From contig JAIEMQ010000020.1 in assembly GCA_019752015.1 (NCBI GenBank), forward strand, positions 1-64,000: a DNA stretch of 64,000 nt, written 5' to 3'. This DNA is from Cyanobacteriota bacterium (lineage in GTDB: Bacteria; Acidobacteriota; Vicinamibacteria; Vicinamibacterales; UBA2999). Under the pieces are notes generated by a model. That model had not been told where the DNA came from, made no database searches, and saw only the letters and a program-made list of their open reading frames with translations. The number at the start of each line of letters is the position of its first letter. The first letter of the stretch is position 1. Positions 24,269-32,000 of this stretch are shown in pieces. The position numbers and the translations under genes were made by a program.

Positions 24269-25528
24269 TCAATTCAACGTCCAAAGAGAAATCGTCGATA
24301 AGTCCTTGATGAACACGCGCTGTCCCGAGAGCACCGGCTGCGCCCAGGTGGCGCTGTCGGCGACATCGTAGCGCTTCAGGACTTCCATCTGCTTCGGATT
24401 GGCGCGCGCGACGATCAGCTCCGCGCCGGTGCCGAGCGCAAACCACAGATCGCCGGCGCAGACGACGGCGGCGTTCTCGCCCTGCCGCGGCTCCGACAGC
24501 CACTGCGTCTGGCCGGTGTTGGCGTCGATCGCGAAGTACTGTCCGCTGTTGCGCGGCGAGAAGCCGTAAAGGGTATTGCCGATCACCACGCCGGTGCTCA
24601 TGTCCATCGTCGTGTCGTTGTTGACCCACACGTCCTCGGTGGACCATTGCCCGGCGCGGTTAATCACCTTGAAGCCCGACACCGGCAGCCCGAGTCCCGA
24701 CACGATCACGATCTGGTTGTGAACGATCGGTGTGACCGCGTTTCGAGTCGCGCGGACCGAGAACGGACGTTTCCACAGCAACTCGCCGTTCGCCGTCGAG
24801 ACGCCGACCAGATTTTCCTGCGTCGTCGTGATCACCTGGCGCGTGCCGCCGAGCTCGACGATGATCGGCGAACCGTAGGCGGGTCCGTCACCGGTCCAGG
24901 CCCACTTGATCGCGCCGGTGCGCGCGTCGAAGGCCGTCAGCGCGCCGTCGTTGTGGCCGCCGACATGGACGATGACGAGTCCGCGATCCACGATCGGCGA
25001 CATTGCGGTGTGATACAGGGTTTCGGTTTTCGGCGGCGCGGTCTGCCACAACTGCTTGCCCGATGCGGCATCGAACGCCGTGACGAGCCCGCTCATGCCG
25101 AGCGAGTAGAGCCGGCCGTCCGCGAACGTCGGCGTGGACTTCGGCCCGGTGCCGTGCGTGCGCGTTGCGGCAGGATTGGGTTTATAGGTGGCGTTGTATT
25201 TCGTTTCCCAGACGGTCTTGCCGGTCGCGGCATCAAGCGCGCGCATCACTTCATCTTCGCCCTGGCGCGAGAACGCGTAGACGCGATCGCCGACCGTGAT
25301 CGGCGCGGCGTAGCCGATGCCGACTTCCGCCGTCCACTTCCTGGTGAGTTGGTCGGGCCACTGCGAAGGAATGTTGAATGACGCGGCCCCGTCACGATTC
25401 GGTCCGCGCCATTGTGGCCATTCGACTCGCTGAGTGCCGGACTGTTGTCCGGCACTCAACTCGCTCATGGCAAGCCACATCCCCGCGATTGCGACCGCAA
25501 TAATCAGAATGCGTGCTCGCATCTTCAC
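24269..25528 (-). CDS. Exported PQQ-like beta-propeller protein
   Basis: A 419-residue protein with a signal peptide (ILIIAVAIAGMWLAMSELSAG). The propeller is built from PQQ-type blades: VEWPQWRGPNRDG, VYAFSRQGEDEVMRALDAATGKTVWETKY, LVTAFDAASGKQLWQTA, ALTAFDARTGAIKWAW and FAIDANTGQTQWLSEP. No dehydrogenase ligands are evident, so it is more likely a binding or assembly propeller than a quinoprotein enzyme. GTG 25528 overlaps the peroxiredoxin stop (GTGA), giving translational coupling; ATG 25522 is the alternative start. Confidence 0.87.
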   Translation of the reverse strand: MKMRARILIIAVAIAGMWLAMSELSAGQQSGTQRVEWPQWRGPNRDGAASFNIPSQWPDQLTRKWTAEVGIGYAAPITVGDRVYAFSRQGEDEVMRALDAATGKTVWETKYNATYKPNPAATRTHGTGPKSTPTFADGRLYSLGMSGLVTAFDAASGKQLWQTAPPKTETLYHTAMSPIVDRGLVIVHVGGHNDGALTAFDARTGAIKWAWTGDGPAYGSPIIVELGGTRQVITTTQENLVGVSTANGELLWKRPFSVRATRNAVTPIVHNQIVIVSGLGLPVSGFKVINRAGQWSTEDVWVNNDTTMDMSTGVVIGNTLYGFSPRNSGQYFAIDANTGQTQWLSEPRQGENAAVVCAGDLWFALGTGAELIVARANPKQMEVLKRYDVADSATWAQPVLSGQRVFIKDLSTISLWTLN

Positions 25529-26193
25529 TTCGGCTGCGGGACGATGCGCAGGTACGGCTTCGGCGCCTTCCAGCCCTGCGGGAATTTCTGCCGGGCCTCT
25601 TCTTCGGTCACCGCCGGCAGGATGATGACATCCTGTCCGTCCTTCCAGTTCACCGGCGTGGCGACCTTGTGCTTCGCGGTCAGCTGCATCGAATCGAGCA
25701 CGCGCAGCACTTCGTCGAAGTTGCGGCCGGTGCTCATCGGGTACGACAGCACCAGCTTCACTTTCTTGTCGGGGCCGATCACGTAGACGTTGCGGACGGT
25801 CGCGTTATCGGCGGGCGTGCGGCCTTCGCACGTCTCGCCGGCGGTGGCGGGCAACATGCCGTAGGCCTTGGCCACTTTGAGATCGATGTCGCCAATCATC
25901 GGATAGTTCGGCGCGGTACCCTGGGTCTCGGCAATGTCTTTTGCCCAGCCCTGGTGACGATCGACCGGATCGATGCTGAGGCCGATGATCTTCACGCCGC
26001 GCTTGTCGAATTCGGGTTTGATCTTCGCCATGTAACCGAGCTCAGTGGTACACACGGGCGTGAAGTCCTTGGGGTGCGAGAACATCACGCCCCAGGAAGT
26101 GCCGAGCCACTCGTGAAAGCGGATCGGGCCCTCGGTTGTCTGCGCTTGAAAATCGGGCGCGTCACTGCCAATGGGCAAGGGACCGGTGCTCAT
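25525..26193 (-). CDS. 1-Cys peroxiredoxin (Prx6/AhpC-TSA type)
   Basis: A 222-residue peroxidase. The peroxidatic motif FSHPKDFTPVCTTE places the reactive Cys at residue 48. The long C-terminal domain (VRNVYVIGPDKKVKLVLSYP, TPVNWKDGQDVIILPAV, FPQGWKAPKPYLRIVPQPK) is the Prx6 signature. It reduces peroxides in the cytosol. ATG 26193 has GAGGAGATTCCC directly upstream. It is followed by the coupled propeller gene and the dienelactone hydrolase, which suggests an oxidative or aromatic-compound stress operon. A strong terminator lies just upstream, isolating the operon. Confidence 0.94.
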   Translation of the reverse strand: MSTGPLPIGSDAPDFQAQTTEGPIRFHEWLGTSWGVMFSHPKDFTPVCTTELGYMAKIKPEFDKRGVKIIGLSIDPVDRHQGWAKDIAETQGTAPNYPMIGDIDLKVAKAYGMLPATAGETCEGRTPADNATVRNVYVIGPDKKVKLVLSYPMSTGRNFDEVLRVLDSMQLTAKHKVATPVNWKDGQDVIILPAVTEEEARQKFPQGWKAPKPYLRIVPQPK

Positions 26194-26210
26194 GGGAATC
26201 TCCTCATCTC

Positions 26211-26257
26211 CTCTAAAAACACCAAAGGCCTGAGGAGTGACGTCCTCAGGCCTTTGG
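26211..26257 (-). terminator. Strong intrinsic terminator, 15-bp perfect stem
   Basis: CCAAAGGCCTGAGGA (26222-26236), loop GTGACG, and its exact complement (26243-26257). On the minus strand the stem is followed by TGTTTTTAG. It ends transcription of the Gly/Tyr-rich gene before the peroxiredoxin start, 29 bases downstream. Confidence 0.9.
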
Positions 26258-26284
26258 AAGATACCCCAGGTCGGGGGAGATCGT

Positions 26285-27565
26285 TTACCGGCCGCCGCCC
26301 TTCGGCACCGCGACGCGCGCGCCGCCTCCACCGCCGCCGCTTGATGCGCCGCCGCCGCTCGACCCGGAGCTGGCGCCGCCGCTCGAGTAGCCCCCGGACG
26401 AAACTCCGCCGCCGCCGCGCCAGCCGCCGCCATTGCCGCCCCCATTGCTCACGCGCGGAGACGACGGCTCAGATTCGCGGTTGCGGATTTGCGTATAGCC
26501 GCGCCCGTTGACGACGCGGCCTTCGGGCTGCGGTTCGGTGCCACTCCCGCCGACCACCGTTGGAAACGCGCCCACGTTGACCCACCCGTAGTTCGAGTAC
26601 GGGTAGCGATAACCGTAGCCGCCGCCATACAGACCGTAGCCGTAATAGTTGGAGGCGAACGGATAGAGGCCGCCACCGCACATGCTGTAGTAGCTGCGAT
26701 AGCCGTAGCCGTACGGGGTGTAGCAGTCGAGACCCATCGACATCGGGCCCGCCATCAACGGGTCGAACCAGCCCGAGCCGGTGGTCAGGCCGGCGGCCGA
26801 ACTGCCGCCGCGGCGCTCGACGACGAACCGCTTCGGATAGGTGAGGGCGACCATCAGATCGATCACCGAATCCTGCACCCCGCCGTCATCGAGCGCCACC
26901 AGGGTGCGCTTGTTCAAATTGAACGGATGATTCACTTCGGTGAGGGCCGCCTGCATCGCTTCGGCGGGGAGCTTCGCGCTGGCCTCGATCACATCCTCGA
27001 TGCTCCAGCGCGTCTGATCCTGGGAGGTGCGCATCGCGGCGGCGCCGTCCGGCTGCGTCGCGGTGCTGCCATCGGCGAGCTTCTGGTTCGCGGCGCGGCG
27101 ATACCGCTGCACGCGCACGCTCGTGTTGGCGGCTTCGCCGCTGACGTGCTGCACGTTAATCCACGCCGGCCCGGGCGCGAGGAACGCAACCGTCTTGATG
27201 GTGCGCGCCGCCTCCTTGCCGCACGTCACACTGGTCGTGCGGAAGACGCGCGCGCCGTCCTTCGACCATTCCGACTGCTCGGTACCCTTGCACTCGGCGT
27301 CGGTGATTGGCCGCGACGCGCCGTCGGGAATCACGACCTCGTCGATGCCCTTGTTGCTGCCGACAACGGTCTGCAGCCGCACGCCGCCCTTCTCGGGCGT
27401 GATGCACATGCGCGCGCCGGTGCCCGTCAGATCATCGTCGAGACGCCAGCACCCGAGCCAGCTGGCAAAGCGGGCGTCCGCCGGCCCCGCCGGGGCGGCC
27501 GGCGGCTGCGCGTAGGCAGTGGCCGTGATCAGCATCGAGGCGAGAAGAAAAGTGATGATCTTCAT
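26285..27565 (-). CDS. Exported Tyr/Gly/Ser-rich protein of unknown function
   Basis: A 426-residue protein. Met 27565 begins a clear signal peptide (KIITFLLASMLITATAYA). Residues 20-260 form a globular domain with four Cys (LGCWRLDDDL, ARMCITPEKGG, DAECKGTEQ, SVTCGKEA), probably two disulfides. Residues 285-350 are Tyr/Gly-rich (YGYGYRSYYSMCGGGLYP, YYGYGLYGGGYGYRYPY). The last 70 residues are nearly all Gly, Ser and Arg, ending GGGGGGARVAVPKGGGR. The low-complexity tail suggests a surface or matrix-associated protein. It starts 8 bases after the stop of the outer-membrane barrel gene, so the two are likely a functional pair. Confidence 0.72.
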   Translation of the reverse strand: MKIITFLLASMLITATAYAQPPAAPAGPADARFASWLGCWRLDDDLTGTGARMCITPEKGGVRLQTVVGSNKGIDEVVIPDGASRPITDAECKGTEQSEWSKDGARVFRTTSVTCGKEAARTIKTVAFLAPGPAWINVQHVSGEAANTSVRVQRYRRAANQKLADGSTATQPDGAAAMRTSQDQTRWSIEDVIEASAKLPAEAMQAALTEVNHPFNLNKRTLVALDDGGVQDSVIDLMVALTYPKRFVVERRGGSSAAGLTTGSGWFDPLMAGPMSMGLDCYTPYGYGYRSYYSMCGGGLYPFASNYYGYGLYGGGYGYRYPYSNYGWVNVGAFPTVVGGSGTEPQPEGRVVNGRGYTQIRNRESEPSSPRVSNGGGNGGGWRGGGGVSSGGYSSGGASSGSSGGGASSGGGGGGARVAVPKGGGR

Positions 27566-27573
27566 ATGGATTC

Positions 27574-28359
27574 CTAGAAAGCGAAGTTGATACCTGCGCC
27601 AAACCGGAGGCCGCCGAGATCGATCGGCTGGAAATCGATGAAGTCGCTGCTGAGAGTCGCCTTCTGCCACGCGTAACGGGCATCGAGCGACAGCATCAAG
27701 TGACGATACACGCGGATGTCGGTGCCGCCGAGCACATGGAACGTCGGCGCCCAGCCGCGCGACGTGAACGTATCGGTGAACACGCGATTGCCGTTGTCGA
27801 AGTCGACGAAGTCGCCGTTCTGCCGGAACTCATAAAGGCCATAGCCGGCGCCGGCGCCGACATAGGGCATGAACGTGCGCGGGATCCACGCCAGCCGGCT
27901 GATCGCGCGGCCGCGCGGCAGCAGCGAGAACTTGGCTGACGCGGTGAAGTTCCGCTGTTTGAGCCCGGTGGTCTGCTGAATCGGCAGGCCGCGATTGTCC
28001 TGCCAGTCGCGATAGTCCGACACTTTGTTGACCCCGTTGAGATCGACGGTGCCGATGATGTCGAGACGCGGCGTCACGCTGTAGCCGGCTTCGAACGCGA
28101 ACGAGCCGGTGTTGAAATCGGACTTCTCGATCGCCAGGACGTCGGTGACGAAGTCGTAGATATCGCTGTTGGCGCTCGCGATGAGCCTGCTGCCGCGGAA
28201 GCCGATCGTGGCGCGCGGGCGTCCCAGCATGAAGTCGGGCGACGGCGCGGACACGCCTTGCGAGGATGAACTGGACGAAGGGTTTTGCTCGCCCGCAACG
28301 GCCGGAGACGCAAGGAGGAGCAGCGCGGTACACCTCAGAAGAAGACTGCGCATGGACAC
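27574..28359 (-). CDS. Outer-membrane beta-barrel protein
   Basis: A 261-residue protein with a signal peptide (SLLLRCTALLLLASPAVA), a serine-rich stretch and then a barrel of alternating strands: PRATIGFRGSRLIA, GSFAFEAGYSVTPRLDIIG, MPYVGAGAGYGLYEF, FHVLGGTDIRVYRHLMLSLDARYAW. It ends LRFGAGINFAF with the C-terminal Phe typical of outer-membrane proteins. Its size fits an 8- to 10-strand OmpW/OmpA-like barrel. It is followed by the Tyr/Gly-rich exported protein on the same transcript. Confidence 0.82.
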   Translation of the reverse strand: MSMRSLLLRCTALLLLASPAVAGEQNPSSSSSSQGVSAPSPDFMLGRPRATIGFRGSRLIASANSDIYDFVTDVLAIEKSDFNTGSFAFEAGYSVTPRLDIIGTVDLNGVNKVSDYRDWQDNRGLPIQQTTGLKQRNFTASAKFSLLPRGRAISRLAWIPRTFMPYVGAGAGYGLYEFRQNGDFVDFDNGNRVFTDTFTSRGWAPTFHVLGGTDIRVYRHLMLSLDARYAWQKATLSSDFIDFQPIDLGGLRFGAGINFAF

Positions 28360-28423
28360 TACCTCGGGCGAATGGCGCCTGCTGGCGTAGGCCCATTCCT
28401 ACTCCGAGGATAGCAGATTCCGG

Positions 28424-29680
28424 CTATTTCTTCAGCGTGAAGGTCAACTCGAGGGTGATGATGAGGGCCACGGGTTTCCCGTCTTTTTGGGCGGGTTTGA
28501 ACTTCCACTTCCTGGCCGCGTCGATCGCGGCCTGATCCAGGCCGTATTCCGTATCGAGGGACTTGGTGACCGTGGTCTCGGAAATGTCGCCCTGTTCGTT
28601 GACGACGCACTCCAGCCACACCGACCCCTGGATTTTCGCCTGCATGGCGGCAGCGGTGTATGAGGGCTTCACTTCCTTGACGACGGTCGGCAGGGAGATT
28701 CCGGGCCCCGGCCGATAGGGCTTGGATTGCGCCTGGAGTGCGGCGAACATCGGGAAGCGATCGACGGCGGCTGCGGTGATCGCGATGCATGCGGCCAGCG
28801 CGATGGCGGCACTGGCAAGGGCGCGGCGACGGGACATGGAACCCTCCTCTGCGATGAGCGAAATGCGCTGGCTGAGCGTGCGGCGGCCGATGAAGGGCGT
28901 GACGCCAATCACGTGCGGCTGCGGATTCGAAAAGGCGAGCAGCGCCTCGGCGTAGGCGCGGCGGTCGCGCGTGATCAGGATCGTCGCTTCGTCAACGACC
29001 ATCTCGCGCGCGAGTGACAGCCGCGACGCGATCACGCGCGCGAGCGGATGGAACCAGAGCAGCGAGCGCCAGATCTCTTCGCCGATCGTGGCGAGCCAGT
29101 CGCGGCGCTTCACGTGCAGGAGCTCGTGACAGAGAATGGCGCGCTGCACGGCCGGGGACATGGCCAGTACCGGCCGCGGTATCAGCACCAGCGCGTGACG
29201 GAGGCCGACCGTCGCGGGGCCTTCGAGATCGTCCGTCACGCGAATCGCGGCGTTCACGCCGAGCGATTGCGCCATTTCGCGCGACATCGAGTCGAGGGCT
29301 TGATCGGATTCGGCACGCGCCATGATCGATCGCAGACGCATCAACCCGAGCCCGAGCCACAGCAGGCGCAGCGCGATGCCGGCGGCGACGATCAACAGCA
29401 CGATCGTCACCACGTCAAGCGGTGATCCGCCGTGTGCGCCGGCACCCGGCGTCGCGGCGGCCGCGAAAGATTCGGTGAGTCGCTGAAACTCGGCTACGTT
29501 CACGGCGCGCGGTTGCGCCAGCGGGATGAGCAGTGAGATCGCCATCACCGATTGCCAAAAGCGCAGCGCGTGGCGCGGCATACGGAGACGCAGCAACGAC
29601 GTGGCGGCGCAAGCGATCACGACCAGCGCGGCGATCTGGATCGAGTAGGCGGCGATGTTCCACAGTAGGGCGGTCATCAC
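28424..29680 (-). CDS. M56 (BlaR1-type) sensor metallopeptidase fused to a TonB C-terminal domain
   Basis: A 418-residue membrane protein. Helices near residues 10-28, 42-58 and 90-112, then a cytosolic M56 zinc peptidase domain with HELLH at 185-189 (ILCHELLHVKRRDW) and DEATILITRDRRAYAEAL. A further helix lies at about 286-305. Instead of a beta-lactam-binding sensor, the periplasmic part is a TonB C-terminal domain (TYIKGSVWLECVVNE-like, FKPAQKDGKPVALI). Such fusions are common next to BlaI in Acidobacteriota. It overlaps blaI by four bases. It likely cleaves or triggers removal of the repressor in response to an envelope signal not involving penicillin binding. Confidence 0.9.
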   Translation of the reverse strand: MMTALLWNIAAYSIQIAALVVIACAATSLLRLRMPRHALRFWQSVMAISLLIPLAQPRAVNVAEFQRLTESFAAAATPGAGAHGGSPLDVVTIVLLIVAAGIALRLLWLGLGLMRLRSIMARAESDQALDSMSREMAQSLGVNAAIRVTDDLEGPATVGLRHALVLIPRPVLAMSPAVQRAILCHELLHVKRRDWLATIGEEIWRSLLWFHPLARVIASRLSLAREMVVDEATILITRDRRAYAEALLAFSNPQPHVIGVTPFIGRRTLSQRISLIAEEGSMSRRRALASAAIALAACIAITAAAVDRFPMFAALQAQSKPYRPGPGISLPTVVKEVKPSYTAAAMQAKIQGSVWLECVVNEQGDISETTVTKSLDTEYGLDQAAIDAARKWKFKPAQKDGKPVALIITLELTFTLKK

Positions 29681-30051
29681 TCCTCCCTGTCGAGCAGCTT
29701 CTGCAGCTCGCGCCGCTCGCGTTCGGTCAGCCCTCTTTCCTTCAGCAGGTGCACGAGCAGCGGCCGCGCCGAGCCGTCGAAGACGCGGTTGACGAACTCG
29801 CGCACCATCGATCTGACGACGATCTGCTGGGGACGGACGGGCGCGTAGACATGCGCTTTCTCACCCGGCTCGCGTTTGAGGTGTCCCTTGGTTTCGAGGA
29901 TGTTCATCATCGTCTGCACGGTGGTGTAGGCGATGGCGCGCTGGGCGCGGAGCTCGTCGTAGACCTCGCGCACGGTGGCCTGGCCGCGGGGCCAGATCAC
30001 TTTCATGATCTCGAGCTCCTGGGCGGTCAGGGTCTCCGACTTGGGTCGCAT
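29677..30051 (-). CDS. blaI: BlaI/MecI-type transcriptional repressor
   Basis: A 124-residue winged-helix repressor: LTAQELEIMKVIWPRGQATVREVY (helix 1-2), IAYTTVQTMMNILETKGHL (recognition helix), then KREPGEKAHVYAPV (wing) and a C-terminal dimerisation region (MVREFVNRVFDG, LLKERGLTERERRELQKLL). In the BlaI system, the M56 sensor inactivates the repressor by cleavage near the dimer domain. A palindromic operator abuts the start codon. It forms a bicistron with the M56-TonB sensor. Confidence 0.94.
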   Translation of the reverse strand: MRPKSETLTAQELEIMKVIWPRGQATVREVYDELRAQRAIAYTTVQTMMNILETKGHLKREPGEKAHVYAPVRPQQIVVRSMVREFVNRVFDGSARPLLVHLLKERGLTERERRELQKLLDREE

Positions 30052-30071
30052 TACTAATTATTTAGTACTAA
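30052..30071 (-). promoter_or_regulatory. BlaI operator overlapping the start of blaI
   Basis: TACTAATTATTTAGTACTAA contains two overlapping palindromes built from TACTAA/TTAGTA half-sites: 30052-30067 (TACTAA...TTAGTA) and 30062-30071 (TTAGTACTAA). This matches the TACTAnnn half-site known for BlaI/MecI. It abuts the ATG at 30051, leaving no room for a ribosome binding site, so the mRNA may be leaderless or nearly so. Autoregulation is the expected consequence. Confidence 0.8.
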
Positions 30072-30135
30072 GGAATTGGGTGCTGTCAAGCGCCGGCTTT
30101 TCCAACCGGCCGCCAGCTGTTAGCGTCTTACCCGC

Positions 30136-30659
30136 ATGCGCCTCTTCCTGGTCACGATCGCGCTCGGCAGCTCGAGCTGCACGGCAACAAGGTGCTCGCC
30201 TACATCACGCGCGCCTACCAGCTCGAATGGCCGAAGGGCGGCCATCTCGTCAACGTCAGCGGCTATTCGAATTGGGCCGGCGCCTATTCCACTTCGGGTG
30301 ATCTGATCGTGACGTCGAGTCTGGACCCGGATACCACGGGCTCACTCGGGCTCGAGTCGATCTTTCACGAGGGCATGCACCAATGGGATCAGCCGATGCT
30401 GGCGCGGCTGGTGCGTCTGTCCAAAGAACACCAGGCGCCGCCGCCCCGTAACGGCATCACGCACGCCTTGATTTGGTACACGGCGGCCGAAGCAGTGAAG
30501 AATTCGGTGCGCGGCCATGTGGGATACGCCGACAGGCTCGGGATGTGGAAGCAAAACCCGAACGGCGGCTTCAAGGCCGGTCTCGATACCTACTGGAAGC
30601 CGTACCTCGACGGCAAGAGCACGCTAGACGAGGCGCTCGTCGGGCTGCTCAAGTCGTAA
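30136..30659 (+). pseudogene. Fragment of an exported HExxH protein, internal deletion
   Basis: ATG 30136 starts a signal-peptide-like MRLFLVTIALGSS, but the frame then shifts. From 30175 another frame gives ELHGNKVLAYITRAYQLEW and continues to 30659 with ANWAGAY-like NWAGAYSTSGDLIVTSS, then FHEGMHQWD, a zincin-like HExxH, and a C-terminal YLDGKSTLDEALVGLL. The pieces look like the two ends of a longer exported protein joined by a deletion that removed perhaps 150 residues and shifted the frame. Family unrecognised. The 3' end overlaps the convergent MFS gene by 36 bases. Confidence 0.6.
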
Positions 30660-31904
30660 CACGATCACCGCGCCCAGGACGAGGATCGCGGCGAGCGTCA
30701 GCAGGCCGGCGGTGAATCCGCCGGTCGCTTCGCGAATCCATCCCATCACGTACGGTCCGACGAAGCCGCCGCAATTGCCGATCGAGTTCACGAGCGCAAT
30801 GCCGCCGGCCGCGGCGGTGCCTCGCAGCATCGCCGTCGGGATCGCCCAGAACGGTCCCAGCGTCCCCCAGATGCCGAACGCCGCGATCGACAACGTCAGC
30901 AACGCGATCGCCGGAGCCGGCGGCGCCAGCACGGTGAGTACGAACCCCGCCGCGCCGATCAAGCAGGAACCGGCCACGTGCCACCGGCGCTCGCGCAGGC
31001 GATCCGATCGCGAGCCGACGACGACCAATCCAATCGTCGCGGCGACGTAGGGAATAGCCGACAGCAGCACGATCGTCGCGGAGCCGAGACTGCTCATCGA
31101 TTGCACCAGCTGCGGCAGCCAGAAGGCGATGCCGTAGAACGCGATGACGATGCAGAAATAGGGGAGCGACACGATCCACAAGCGCGGCGTGCCGAGTGCG
31201 GCGCGGAGGGTGACGATCGACTTGCTGGTCTCCGTCTGTTCGGCTTCCATCTCGCGCGCGAGCCATTCGCGCTCGTCGTCGCGCAGCCACTTCGCATCCG
31301 CGGGACGCTCGGTCATGTAAAGCAGCACGACCGGCACCAGCAGGATCGCCGGGACGCCTTCAACGATGAAGAGCCACTGCCAGCCTTGCAGGCCCCACGC
31401 GCGGTCCATTCGCAGCAGCGCGCTCGAGAGCGGCGCGCCGATCACGCCGGCCATCGCCGTCGCGGTCATGAACAGGCCGACGGCGCGCGCGCGTTCGCGC
31501 TGTGGAAACCACTGCGTGAGATACAGAATGATGCCGGGGAAAAATCCCGCTTCCGCCGCGCCAAGCAGGAACCGGATCACGTAGAAGCGCACGGGGCTGT
31601 CGACGAAGATCATCGCCGTCGACAGCACGCCCCACGTGAACATGATGCGCGCGATCCACAACCGCGCGCCGACGCGTGCCAGCATCAGGTTGCTCGGCAC
31701 CTCGAGCAGGGTGTAGCTGAGGAAAAAGATCCCCGACCCGAACCCATAGACCGTGTCGCTGAACTTGAGGTCGCGATTCATGTCGATCGCGGCAAAGCCG
31801 ACATTGACGCGATCGAGGTAGGCGACCACGTACAGCAAGAACAGGAATGGAATTAGCCGCCAGCGAACCTTGCGGAGAGCAGAAACTGCGACATCTTCAG
31901 CCAC
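30624..31904 (-). CDS. MFS transporter, anion:cation symporter type
   Basis: A 426-residue, 12-helix transporter. Family marks: YLDRVNVGFAAIDM in helix 1, SYTLLEVPSNLMLARVGARLWIARI in helices 2-3, RFLLGAAEAGFFPGIILYLTQWFP in helix 4 and ERARAVGLFM after it. The combination points to the ACS group (tartrate, phthalate, 4-hydroxyphenylacetate or glucarate uptake). The substrate cannot be told from sequence. A long cytosolic loop (EREWLAREMEAEQTETSKS) splits the two halves. No neighbouring catabolic gene fixes its role. Confidence 0.9.
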   Translation of the reverse strand: MAEDVAVSALRKVRWRLIPFLFLLYVVAYLDRVNVGFAAIDMNRDLKFSDTVYGFGSGIFFLSYTLLEVPSNLMLARVGARLWIARIMFTWGVLSTAMIFVDSPVRFYVIRFLLGAAEAGFFPGIILYLTQWFPQRERARAVGLFMTATAMAGVIGAPLSSALLRMDRAWGLQGWQWLFIVEGVPAILLVPVVLLYMTERPADAKWLRDDEREWLAREMEAEQTETSKSIVTLRAALGTPRLWIVSLPYFCIVIAFYGIAFWLPQLVQSMSSLGSATIVLLSAIPYVAATIGLVVVGSRSDRLRERRWHVAGSCLIGAAGFVLTVLAPPAPAIALLTLSIAAFGIWGTLGPFWAIPTAMLRGTAAAGGIALVNSIGNCGGFVGPYVMGWIREATGGFTAGLLTLAAILVLGAVIVLRLEQPDERLV

Positions 31905-32000
31905 GAATGCGCTGATTCTGCATCAAAAACCGCTATTGCGATGTCAGTCTTCGTGACAAGTCGCGGAACTTGCCCAGAGGTGGCAGCGTAGACACTACTT

